Part shown: one piece after another, positions 12,901-21,100 of the stretch
Numbering within the stretch: the first letter of the stretch is position 1
Layout: every line of letters begins with the position of its first letter
Source: Ischnura elegans
Taxonomy: Eukaryota; Arthropoda; Insecta; Odonata; Coenagrionidae
NCBI RefSeq assembly: GCF_921293095.1
Contig: NC_060259.1
Span: forward strand, 76,442,120 to 76,506,119
Length of the DNA: 64,000 bases
Direction of reading: 5' to 3'
The notes under the pieces: generated by a model
What the model saw: only the letters and a program-made list of their open reading frames with translations
What the model was told of the DNA's origin: nothing
Databases searched by the model: none
Made by a program: the position numbers and the translations under genes

Positions 12901-13564
12901 CTGACTTTTCTATGCCCTGACTCGTATGAACCCTAACAGACTTTTCTGGATTCATCGATCAAACCCCATGCTAATTCTGCCTGCTACTTGCAAGCAGCAG
13001 AAAAAAGTACCGAGATCAAGATGTGAATGGTCATCCATCCAACCCTGGCCGTGGCCAAACACTGATTAACTTCGGTGACATTATGAGAATCAGTTTGTAA
13101 GTGGCTATCCCCTAGTCCACAATCTGCTCGAAGGCACATTAACGATCGCAATACAAGTTGCAAAAATTCCTATAGAGGGACAATAGGGAGTAATTGCTAT
13201 CCTCCGAATGCCGAATGGAAAATAGAGCATACAGATATAGAAATTGTAGCACACTGTACTTTATTAAAGAGATTATAGTAAAGTTTCTTGAAAAATGTTG
13301 TTTTTCACGAATCATTTATAAATTGGGCGTGAATTTTAATACTTGTAGGATAAAATCATGCAATATTGTTTCTTTAACAATCAGTATTTATCAAAGTAAA
13401 ATCTTTGAAAATAGGGTGATTTTTCTTGTTTTCCAACATTCATTGTGATTTAAAAAAAACTGTATGTCCGAGTTTTCACTTGTGCTTACGAGCCACTTCA
13501 TCCACAATAAGTACATATAAGTACTTACTTCATCTTCTATCTTTCTCTCTCGACGCCTCCTCAT
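788..13564 (-). CDS. REV1: REV1 DNA repair polymerase, 5' part of a split gene (truncated by window edge)
   Basis: REV1 is a Y-family deoxycytidyl transferase and scaffold for translesion synthesis in the nucleus. Exons, in transcript order: 13564-13529 (tentative), 9984-9867, 6629-6092, 5024-4872, 4609-4430, 908-788. Reading phase is conserved across every junction (0, 1, 2, 2, 2, then 0 at the last donor). The protein read so far has, in order, a basic N terminus, a BRCT domain (GVHIYVNGYT ... RHGG ... KPEWITDSI), an acidic/serine linker, the helical RLHFLSTMKMELK segment that precedes the catalytic domain, and the palm and finger motifs HLDMDCYFASV and SCDEMFID, which hold the metal-binding acidic residues. 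The little-finger domain, ubiquitin-binding motifs and C-terminal Pol-zeta-binding domain would lie left of position 788, outside the window. Family identity is from recognised motif order, not from a search. Confidence is high for REV1, lower for the first exon. Confidence 0.93.
909..4429. other. REV1 intron with no other recognised gene
   Basis: AT-rich intron between the two catalytic-motif exons. Apart from the copia gag remnant at 3239-3840 I see no supported feature; short open frames here have no recognisable motifs. Confidence 0.75.
3239..3840 (+). pseudogene. Ty1/copia retrotransposon gag remnant
   Basis: The segment 3248-3466 reads in one frame with an opening typical of copia gag (LAGEGDWPLWKRKVRDLL), where GxxxWxxWKxxxRxLL is the hallmark. 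Homology continues past a stop and frame changes: a stretch reading SGEDVSTHIAKLKSLWNEIN near 3620-3680 matches the next conserved part of the copia gag (UBN2-type) domain. No integrase, reverse transcriptase or LTR was found beside it. It is inserted antisense in a REV1 intron and is clearly dead. The call rests on motif recognition alone. Confidence 0.7.
4430..4609 (-). CDS. REV1: REV1 exon: finger/palm segment
   Basis: Encodes MADIACCSYEARSAGVRNGM, then RALQICPNLVAVPYEFSKY and KNLYEIAS, closely following the conserved REV1/Y-family order (SYEAR..GV.NGM, CPNL..VPY.F..Y). Bounded by an AAAGCAG acceptor and a GTTAGT donor, phases 2 and 2. Confidence 0.94.
4872..5024 (-). CDS. REV1: REV1 exon: first catalytic motif
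   Basis: Encodes SPDDRLADPPVNVVMHLDMDC followed by YFASVSRCGRPDLEGVPIVVT. The HLDMDC(Y/F)FASV motif of Y-family polymerases supplies the first metal-coordinating aspartate. Acceptor CTCATAG and donor GTAAGT are good; entry and exit phases (2 and 2) match the neighbouring exons. Confidence 0.94.
5025..6091. other. REV1 intron, no feature recognised
   Basis: AT-rich intron of about 1.07 kb between the linker exon and the first catalytic exon. I see no repeat or RNA gene that I can name; short open frames at 5414-5617 and 5786-6019 have no family features. Confidence 0.6.
6092..6629 (-). CDS. REV1: REV1 exon: BRCT core, linker and pre-catalytic helix
   Basis: The largest visible REV1 exon (538 nt). 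It begins after a CTTGTAG acceptor with VPPAEELKHIIVRHGG, continues through THMITNNLPDSK and VKVVKPEWITDSI (the conserved BRCT tryptophan), then a charged linker rich in Gly, Ser, Glu and His, and ends with SRLHFLSTMKMELK and IFPGLEKLKNWL, the segment just upstream of the polymerase fold. The donor is GTTGGT, a weaker consensus, and leaves two bases (AG) for the next exon. The linker between BRCT and the catalytic region is much shorter than in human REV1, as is usual for invertebrates. Confidence 0.93.
7265..7366. mobile_element. Short pogo/Tigger-like MITE remnant
   Basis: Begins TACAGTAGACTC and ends with the imperfect inverse, CCAATCTACTGTA, with TA at both outer edges. TIRs of this form with internal GTTATT blocks and a TA target are typical of pogo/Tigger derivatives. 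Lies in the REV1 BRCT intron. Confidence 0.5.
7596..8254 (+). mobile_element. M1 MITE copy 2 (full length)
   Basis: Full 659-bp copy. Left terminus GGGTAGTTTCC at 7596, right terminus GGAAACCACCC ending at 8254, TA on both sides (7594-7595 and 8255-8256). TA duplication and short TIRs suggest Tc1/mariner-type mobilisation, but no transposase is present to prove it. Confidence 0.87.
8524..9179 (+). mobile_element. M1 MITE copy 3, degenerate left terminus
   Basis: Same orientation as copy 2 and only 270 bp away in the same REV1 intron. The body and right terminus match; the outer left end (GTTTGCTTCATC) has lost the GGGTA part of the TIR. Right TA at 9180-9181. Confidence 0.82.
9403..9594. mobile_element. 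Pogo-like MITE remnant
   Basis: Left end TACACTTGACTCT and right end AGGGTCAACTATA are imperfect inverted repeats with TA at each edge and internal CGTTATTA / TAATAACG blocks, the pattern of pogo/Tigger-like elements. Short overlapping open frames here are its translation and not genes. Confidence 0.5.
9867..9984 (-). CDS. REV1: REV1 exon: start of BRCT domain
   Basis: The exon is flanked by a TTTGCAG acceptor and a GTGAGT donor. Read from its first base it gives VSYWTLKKAKLAEQF, then GRPSQLFQGVHIYVNGYT, the lead-in and first strand of the REV1 BRCT domain. It ends in phase 1 and the single G joins TT of the next exon to make valine. The longest open frame over this segment (9783-10019) is a different frame and is not the coding one. 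Confidence 0.9.
10556..10996 (-). other. Unassigned 146-codon open frame inside REV1 intron
   Basis: The first 85 or so codons (10740-10996) have balanced, coding-like composition (Lys/Glu/Leu-rich, reading KTNAAGRVINPGKEG and SPNSEELKKVVAEKVF); after that the reading becomes hydrophobic and low quality. I recognise no domain. The opposite strand is also open (10680-10940), so this may be chance or a transposon fragment. Confidence 0.2.
11847..11905 (-). repeat. Dispersed insect repeat core, inverted copy
   Basis: Read on the minus strand it gives CTACATCTACATACTACCCC, then GCAAGCCGCC, then GGCATTTGGTGAGG, matching the plus-strand segment at 39245-39301 (CTACATCTACATAATACCC, GCGAGCCACC, GGTATTTGGCAGAGG). 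A motif of this form is abundant in many insect genomes; I do not know its parent element with certainty. Confidence 0.55.
12340..12610 (+). promoter_or_regulatory. Promoter-like repeat segment (possible LTR or retroelement 5' end)
   Basis: A GC-richer island in an AT-rich intron with a TATA box (GTATATAAGCGAGG, 12428-12441), followed about 35-60 bases later by CGACACCTTCGACC and a stretch containing CATCGCCGCGGAAACCTACG. This layout resembles the 5' end of a retroelement or an LTR, but I found no tract or partner LTR. Overlapping short open frames on both strands are not convincing. Confidence 0.3.
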
Positions 13565-13590
13565 CTTTAACACGAAAACCGATGATCCAG
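13443..13590. repeat. Duplicated segment, copy with intact putative exon
   Basis: This segment aligns with 14540-14690 in the same orientation: both have GTGATTTAAAA, then CACTTGTGCT, CTTCATCCA, CTTACTTCATC and a CTCATCTT block in the same order. This copy carries the putative first REV1 exon with its donor. Confidence 0.55.
13529..13564 (-). CDS. REV1: Putative REV1 first coding exon
   Basis: An ATG opens a 12-codon basic/acidic peptide, MRRRRERKIEDE, that ends exactly at a consensus donor (GTAAGT) in phase 0, which is the phase the next REV1 exon needs. Vertebrate REV1 also begins with a short arginine-rich stretch. Joined to the next exon it places the WTLKKAKLAEQF segment about 16 residues from the start, slightly closer than in vertebrates. 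No expression evidence is available, and a decayed copy of the same segment lies about 1.1 kb to the right, so another upstream exon remains possible. Confidence 0.5.
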
Positions 13591-14539
13591 CAGCAAGCAA
13601 GAAGTGAAATAGCGGCAAATACAAGGATAAATCACACCCCCACCACAGTCAGCCTCCAACTACTGACCGCAAAAATGAAGGACCTTCCTATGGCCAAGAC
13701 GCTGATCTATAATACATTATATGACGTCCACCCAACAAGCTATAACTACATTAATTATTTCTCCCGCCGTTCATCAAACCACGAACTCACGATCATCTCT
13801 CCCGAACCAAAACAAAGGCGACGGTGCTGCCACCACTAGCCGGCAAATAACAGCTTTCTATTCGTAGAGGTAGAGGTGGTAGAGGTAATTCAAATACCAT
13901 TACAGGGTTACCATGGGAATACTTTTCCTTTCACTGCATTTCTGGCATAAAGTCATTAAGTGACGGAACTTTCGCCATTTTGTGAGACCCGATCAACTTA
14001 TAGGATAGAAAAACGGAAAATATTGAATTTTTTAAAAAGGTAAATTTTTAAAATTATAACTTCATTTATGTACGTGATGGCAGTCCAGTTTTGTACTTTC
14101 TCACCTCCAGTCCATGCACCCAAAAAATAAAATTCCCTTAACGAAATACTATCTCAAAGCAAATCAGCACTTAAATTATTTTATTTTTTAGGCTTAAAAT
14201 CTTCCTTCATATTTCTATTCTAGTATTCCTAATCTGGTGGATGATTAAGGGGAGGGGCAGAAGAGAGTGGCGGCCTTATGGAAAAGTTGAAACAATGGTA
14301 ATTTTTAAGGAGGTTGTCCGATTTAAGTTTTTATCTCACCAAATCAAATAATGCTTTAAAATAATTGATGAATACTTGTCCATGCATATCAGATCTCTCA
14401 TGCATCATCACATCAAGGTATTGCATACCACAAAATCGCATGTGGAAAGTAATGAGCCACCTCCTCCTAAAAAAACGACTTTAATCCGCCTCTGCTTGGC
14501 ATCTACTCCACTCCTGGGTGTTTTCCTTTTTGTCAAACC

Positions 14540-14690
14540 TTTATCGTGATTTAAAACTGTCAGATCTGACAACCCACACTTGTGCTCATGATCCTCTTCA
14601 TCCATCATAGCTAAAATAGGCTCTTACTTCATCGTCAAGCCTTCTGTCTGCAATGCCTTCTCATCTTCATCACAAAAAATAGGCCATACA
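14540..14690. pseudogene. Decayed duplicate of the putative REV1 first-exon segment
   Basis: The equivalent of the exon reads MKMRRHCRQKA and then a stop, followed by a GTAAGA in place of GTAAGT. It is similar in order and spacing to 13443-13590, about 1.1 kb away. Because of the stop it cannot supply the first exon. Whether the duplicate is a gene fragment or part of a repeat is undecided. Confidence 0.4.
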
Positions 14691-15002
14691 TTCCTGCGAT
14701 AGAGAGATAAGTTTTTGAGTCATAGCAGAGCTTATTTGAACTGCTTTGTGTCTGACCCCAGAGGCAATTCTCTTTTGTAGCATTAAGTTCTCTTGTGACT
14801 CCACACTAGAAAACTCCTATTTTTCTCCAAGCCTTCAACATTCAGGAAAAGAAATTGAAGGCATACTTTATTCCAGGATCTATTGACTGAACTCATATTA
14901 CATTTTCAAACCTCTCCTTTATTGAAACAGCCACATTTCATTCATGCGAATTCTTCACGGGCTAGAAAGTTTTCTTTTCAGCTTCATTGAGCTTCAGCGA
15001 TT

Positions 15003-15214
15003 AGTAAAATATCCCTCAGAAGGCTTTAAAACTCACCATTTTGAACCATTTATTTTAAATTCTTTTCTGGTGGAGGGCTCCCACACCTCCCGCTTACCCT
15101 GGCGGGTATTCCATACCCCCAGACCCCCCAGTTGCACCCAAGCCCGCATTCTTAGTTGCACCTAAACCCCCCCGCCCCACATTCTTAGTTGCATAATTCC
15201 TAGCTGCATCCCTG
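15003..15214 (+). mobile_element. hAT-like MITE (H1 family), 5' truncated
   Basis: Aligns with the right two thirds of the element at 18726-19026: ATATCCCTCAGAAGGC, TTACCCTGGCGGGTAT, and the right end TAGCTGCATCCCTG. The left terminus is missing. Confidence 0.65.
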
Positions 15215-17977
15215 TCTTTGCTGGTCTCATCAGGAGACCTATAGGGGGTAGTCGTCACAATTTTTGGAGGGCTGTTTTACCCAAACCCCTCCTGGCTACA
15301 TGCCTCATATCAATTAAAAATATTTGGCCCCATCATTTTTCTTTCTTTATATTGGTGACAGTTCGCTAATGCCTCTGCCACATCTGAACCTGTGTTGGCA
15401 GTTGACTAGCTATGCTGAGCTTCAGCAATGTCTTTAAGTGAGTGCCATACCATACATTGAGCCTCTAACCTCTGTGTCTCAAAGTCTGTGGGTTTAAATA
15501 TAGTTGGCATATTGTGTGTTTTTAACTAATCTGTACTCTAGGGCTGTGGTGTTCAGTCATAAAGGACAGGGTCTTGCCCAGATCTCAAATTTTGCTTTAG
15601 TTCACAAATATAAGTCATGTAATTTTATTGTTATTTAAAATTTACAATTCATACACATAAAAATATATATACAAACTTTTCTTTGACATTTTCTCATCAC
15701 ATTCAATCTTCAAATCATTTACAAAAACTACAGGTTTACTTTCATAAACATGTATATCATTCATAATCATGCATAATCACCCTATATACTTAAAGATAAA
15801 AATTGAGACCAATATCTTAGAGTAAAAAATCAAAGGTGATATGGTTTATTTGGTGATTGTGGAAACAACTTCCCAGGCAGGCACATAAGCTTGTTGCAAC
15901 ATTATTTTAAGGCTTTGCAGCTCTGTGATTATGGCAATATTTCAGATGCGTACGTCTAAGCTGTACCAAGATTGACTGTGAGAGGTTATTCTTGTAAGGT
16001 AAAAGGAGGGATGTTTCTGTTAGGTTCCTCATTGGCATTCTTTTAGCAACAGTTTACTTGCATATGCATAATCCCAAGCTTGTTCCACAAGGCTTTGGTA
16101 AGGCATGGAAAGGTTGAAATGATGAGACTGAAGTGGCAAGGCTAGTTGAAGTTAAAGTACTTAAGCTATTCCAGAGAAGGTTTTTACCTTGATGGAGGCA
16201 GAGAGAGATCACAACTTTCCTTCAAAAAAAAACTCAGGAATCTGTTTGGCAGTTCATTTAGTCTCATTTTTTAAAGTGCCACTGCTTTTTAGTGAGGGGT
16301 GAGGCAATTTTCCTGGAGAAAGACAGCATTTGGATAATATTTTCTGTGGATGGAATCTGATCGGTACAGAGATTTTGAACTTGCTGTTTGCTGTTTTTAA
16401 TTATAATTTCACATACCAATTCGTTTGATAGCCGCAAAGCACTAGTTCTTTAATTTTATAGTGAGGGAGTGCAATCGCAGATGATCTAAAGTTACTAACC
16501 AATTTCAGGTCAGTTTGCCATTGCTGTGTTGACTGGAAAAGTTATGAGGCAATTTTTGAATTGCCAAGAATTAGAAAATGATACCTGACACATACTTGCT
16601 CAATGTGCATGTCAATTCCAGTTGTTTCCACATCCAAAACAGCAATACAAGACAGATCTTATGATCAAGTGTACAGAATCTTTTGTTAATGGGGATGTTG
16701 ACTTTGACCCAAAATCAGTCATTATTAAAAGAATTCCTTGAATGATGGAAGAGATAAGTTGCAATGTGTAAACAGCTTTCCTTATTTTGCCATTGCCTTT
16801 TCATTATAAATTTAAAAAAAATGCAAATATTGCCACCCATTATTGATGAGTTGATGTCACTCAAGTTTTGGTCCGTTAACTCAGCTTCTTGTGGGAAAGA
16901 AACACTCATATCAGTGTTTTTTAACACCAAAACACATGAGCTCAACAAGTGATGCTGAGTACAATGGGGTAGGAGTGAGTTGCAATGGGATGGAGAGCCG
17001 CGTGGAATGAATCTGAGTTACCATCAACTTATTGTCCATGAAAGGGTTAAACGCACTGATTTTTCACCAATGGTCTGATAAGTTGTACACGGATCAAAAA
17101 CAAAAATATAGCTCTCTATTTTTCGAACTGTATAGGGATTGACAATAATAAAAAGTTGATGAGTGAGTCCAGTTTCCAATGTTGTAAATTCGTATTTATA
17201 AACCAAATTTGAAGAGGTATTGGAAGAAAGGATCACAGCTCATGACGGTGGAGTGGGGCTTATCAATTACCAATGAAGCTTTGCTTCAAGGTGAGAACCT
17301 TAAAGCGGCAAAGTTACAACAATACTCCTCCAGCCTTAGAGTGCCGTCTGGGCGTGGATTGTATCAAAAAGAGTTCAATATTTAAAAAAAATCAATGGTT
17401 ATCACAATGTTCAATCATCACTTATGCTCCCTCGGGAGTCATTATGTAAAGCACTTGTTCCTTTGAACAGGTATAATGAAGATGAGTAAAATAATATCAT
17501 GATGCAATGTTGAGGTTGTCTTCAACTGTTCCCAAACATTGAAACAAAATGATACTCTCAACCATGCAATGAGGCCCAGATGACACCAAGAAGCACAATG
17601 AAAAATGAGCAATTTTTAAGAGACGAGCTTTGCCAAAAAACTTTCTTCATGGCATATTTCCTGAGGTAGCATGGGCTGAATATTTACTTATCAACAAGCC
17701 TATAAGCCTGGTTACAAGATACATTGATGTGCATGAGTCCATGTACATCTTCATGAATGGTTTTGATGGAACAGAACTGGACTTGTATGAAAGCATGAAC
17801 AAAGTTAGTGGAGATTCTACTTCCTGCTCATGCATTTATATAAGAAAGGGGATAACAAGGTGCATATCCACATTCATTCTCATGCTCATACATCTACACA
17901 TTTACATGTCCATGCTAATGCATCGTGTAACCAGGCCAACAAGGAAGCCTCATGATGTGAATTCCTCATCAAAAAGG

Positions 17978-18196
17978 TCAAGGCATACTCGTGCTCAAAA
18001 GGGCTGCAGTCAGTAAGGCAAAAACTTTGGTAGATAAATGGTGATAATGGGCATGTGCTCTGCTTGGGCTGCCATCTTTGCCAGCAGAAGCTGCATCGAG
18101 GAAAAGTCCTGATGTTCCTCCACACACTGACTTCAAGATGTTCTCTTCACTAGGCCTCTTCTCTGTCACATTCGGAAAGTTCTGTATTGCCTCTGG
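17978..18196 (-). CDS. MOXD1: MOXD1-like last exon: tail and stop
   Basis: Starts after a TGGCAG acceptor with PEAIQNFPNVTEKRPSEENI, passes a conserved SVCGG (compare the VCG before the tail of MOXD1) and ends with hydrophobic TKVFALLTAALLSTSMP and TGA at 17978-17980. The tail suggests a membrane or GPI attachment signal. Minus-strand poly(A) signal was not identified with confidence. Confidence 0.88.
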   Translation of the reverse strand, partial: PEAIQNFPNVTEKRPSEENILKSVCGGTSGLFLDAASAGKDGSPSRAHAHYHHLSTKVFALLTAALLSTSMP

Positions 18197-21100
18197 CTGC
18201 CAAAAGAGAATTCAATTTAGCAACAACTGCAAACTTTCTTAATTCTATGAGATAATACATATTAATCCACGTAAATTATTGTGAAGTGTCCTCAAACAGC
18301 ATGAAAGCCCAATGCTGTGATAACTGAGTTGATAATTATCATGTGTTAACAATGTGCTGCTAGGTACTGAGTGAATCGCCTGTCAGTATGTATGTATTTT
18401 AAATAACCATTACCTCTTGTTTTATGCAGAAAGAATCAATAGGAATGAGCTTTTTTGGGGAAACACTTGAATTGAATAGTACCTACCTATTAACTGCATT
18501 TTGCCAGTAGTGAATATTATTTTGTGAAGCATACGTAAATTACTTGAGAACAGTAGAAGAAAATTCGTGACCAAATAAACTCAGGCATGGAAGTGAAAAG
18601 AGTTTCCAAAAATGAAATTTTATTTACTAAACTTTTTGCATTTACTTGAAAAAGAACCCTTGAAAAGGTGCTTAAACATGTCATTCACTCGGCATGAATA
18701 TTAGCAATATTTTATCACAGGGATGCAGTGGTGCAGCAAGGGAGGGTTTTGGGGGATAAAAACCCCCCCAGAGCTCAGAGAAATTTTTGAGTTCAATCCA
18801 TTTTACTTATTGGAATCACTATTTCTTATAGCAAGGTGTTAGGATTAATCAAATATCCCTCAGAAAGCCGTAAAACTCGCCATTTAGAACCAGTATTCTT
18901 AAAAAAATTCTGGAGGATGGCCCCTGCTTCTCCTGCTTACCCTGGCGGGAATGCAATACCCCCACACTCCTAAGTATCACTTGCGCCTAAAACCCCCCCT
19001 AGCCTTAATTCTTAGCTGCGCCCCTGCAGGGGTGAAATAGGTAATGTTATCTGATGATAAAATGGGCTCACCAGTGGAAGTTGGTCATTTTGCATTCGGC
19101 AGAATGTCATGTGCTGCCCATACCGAAATGAATGCTCAATTCGGCGAGTCAGCAGCTCCTCCGCCCACGGCACTTCCTGTAGATGCCGTGAGAAGCTCTT
19201 GTTGCTGAACTCCAGAGGCTGCTTGATCACCAAGTCCTCAAAGATCTGATAAGATGAACTACCCCCAACACTTTCTCCCTCGTCCAAGGTATAACCTTTC
19301 CTCTTTTTAAGCTCCTCAATAGCTCTTTGATTGATTTCATCGTCAATATGTCCCCCACCTTCAGGGATCAATCCATCAGATGTCAATGGAGTAGGTGACA
19401 ATGTCATTGGAGGAGCTGGAGTGGTCTTTGCTTTCTTCCTAGAAAAATATAACATTTTCTAGTTATATTTCCAGTAAATGAAAATGTTTACTTTGCTCGG
19501 ACAAAAACCTGTAGACTTTTAGATTTTCTTTATAAAAATAAATAGTAAATATATTAGATGGGCAAGCTGCCAATGCTCCATTACTGATTTTTCTGGTGCA
19601 AAAGGAAAGACTATACTCTCATGCTCAAATTTCCATCACCATGAGTGAGTTAAACTTATATTACATGCTACTGGGAAATAAAACAATTTTCTTGCAGAGT
19701 GATGGTTGCAACATAATTTTTGTAGGGATACTTTTTTCACCAAATTAGATATATAATTTGGGTAGGAAAAAAAGGAGATGGAAAATTAGATCCAAATATA
19801 TATATAATTCATTATCCTTGATGTTTAAGGAGTATATTAATTAAAAAGTAAAATAACTGGACTAGTGCAATAAACTTACGACAAACTGAAGTCCCCTAGT
19901 TTCAGAAATAATTTTTCGACAGTGTCCATGTCTTTCTCATAGAACTCTTTTACTCCCACTGTCTCAAAGAAGAACTGCACTGGTGCCATGCTGTAACATG
20001 CTGCTAGTGAAGTCCTTGGGTAATAGGTGATAAAGGCCAAGCACATCTCCTCTTTTGTAGAGTAGCCACCCTTGGAGAAAAATAAATGACTCATTATTAA
20101 TTTGAGCAGAGCCCCAGGAAGTTGAGTTAAAAAATGAATTTTTAACACAAATATGATGGGCAACTTCAACTTTACACAAGATATTATTCCAATTAAAAGC
20201 TAGAGCATACGCTGTATAGCATGTACAGTAATGGACAGGTGAAGAGACAACACATCGCAGGAAGCGAAATTAATAATCGCAGGAAGCAATCTTAATAATT
20301 TTTGATAATTGAATGCCAAATTTGAGATTAAAATCCTCAACGTTTAATAGCTAATAACCTTATGTTAAATATCTTCAACAATAATGCTTGATACTCACGA
20401 ATGTTGGCTCACTCCTATTGATTGTTTCGTAAACGCACTCCGTCACCAATTCATCACCTGGAAGAACCTCTACTTCTTGAGCAAGGGATCTTGTCTGCTG
20501 GTAATTAAAGTCATAGCTGTTGTCCTAGTAATAAAAAAATGGATGTTTCATATGCTAAGTTTTGGTGCCACTTGCTTGCGACCCACAGCCTTTTTGGCTA
20601 TTTTTAATACAAGTTGGAAATCTCAAATGTAATTTTAAGCAAACTCCATCTTGTGATATTATTATGTAGAGTAATTCTTAATGTGGCGAAATAAATATAA
20701 ATTATAATCCAAAGTACAAATAAGTATGACACTGAAAATGTAACCTAACTCAGATTAACTTGGATGCGTCATATGAAAATGTAAGAGGAATGTATTTGAA
20801 ATTACTTTGCACGTTGAACACACTTATTAGCATTCATTAATATATCTTAGTTTGAATATTGTTAAGTGGTGCAGTTTTCTGGTATATTTAAAAAAAGTTG
20901 AGCAAAAATCACTTTCACCCATATGTACTTGGGGAGTGTAGAAGTATAAAATAATATAGAAAGCAATAAAATGAGATAGGAGATTTCACGGCTATAATTA
21001 CAAATTCTAGACTGACTTACTTCGACAATAGGATGAAGTTCCTTGCCACCTCGCAAGTGACGAAGCCTCATTTTCCTTCCGGCAAGATGTGAGTGCAGCA

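Larger units (their letters stand above)
9985..13528. other. Putative REV1 first intron
   Basis: If the first exon is correctly placed this is intron 1. It contains an unassigned open frame (10556-10996, minus), an inverted copy of a widespread insect repeat core (11847-11905) and a promoter-like repeat (12340-12610). Nothing else is recognised. Confidence 0.5.
13565..17977. other. Region between MOXD1-like 3' end and REV1 5' end
   Basis: Presumed intergenic, about 4.4 kb. It should contain the REV1 promoter (13565-13860 is relatively CpG-rich) and the 3' UTR of the MOXD1-like gene just below 17978. Contains the duplicated segment and a hAT-like MITE fragment. Open frames at 16715-17236 and 17630-18016 show no family features; I see no other gene. 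Confidence 0.55.

Noticed and set aside
13426-13839. 137-codon plus-strand open frame
   Set aside because: Antisense to the putative REV1 first exon; Ser/Thr-rich composition follows from the CT-rich strand.
17630-18016. 128-codon plus-strand open frame overlapping the last MOXD1-like exon
   Set aside because: Antisense to a well-supported exon and without recognisable features.
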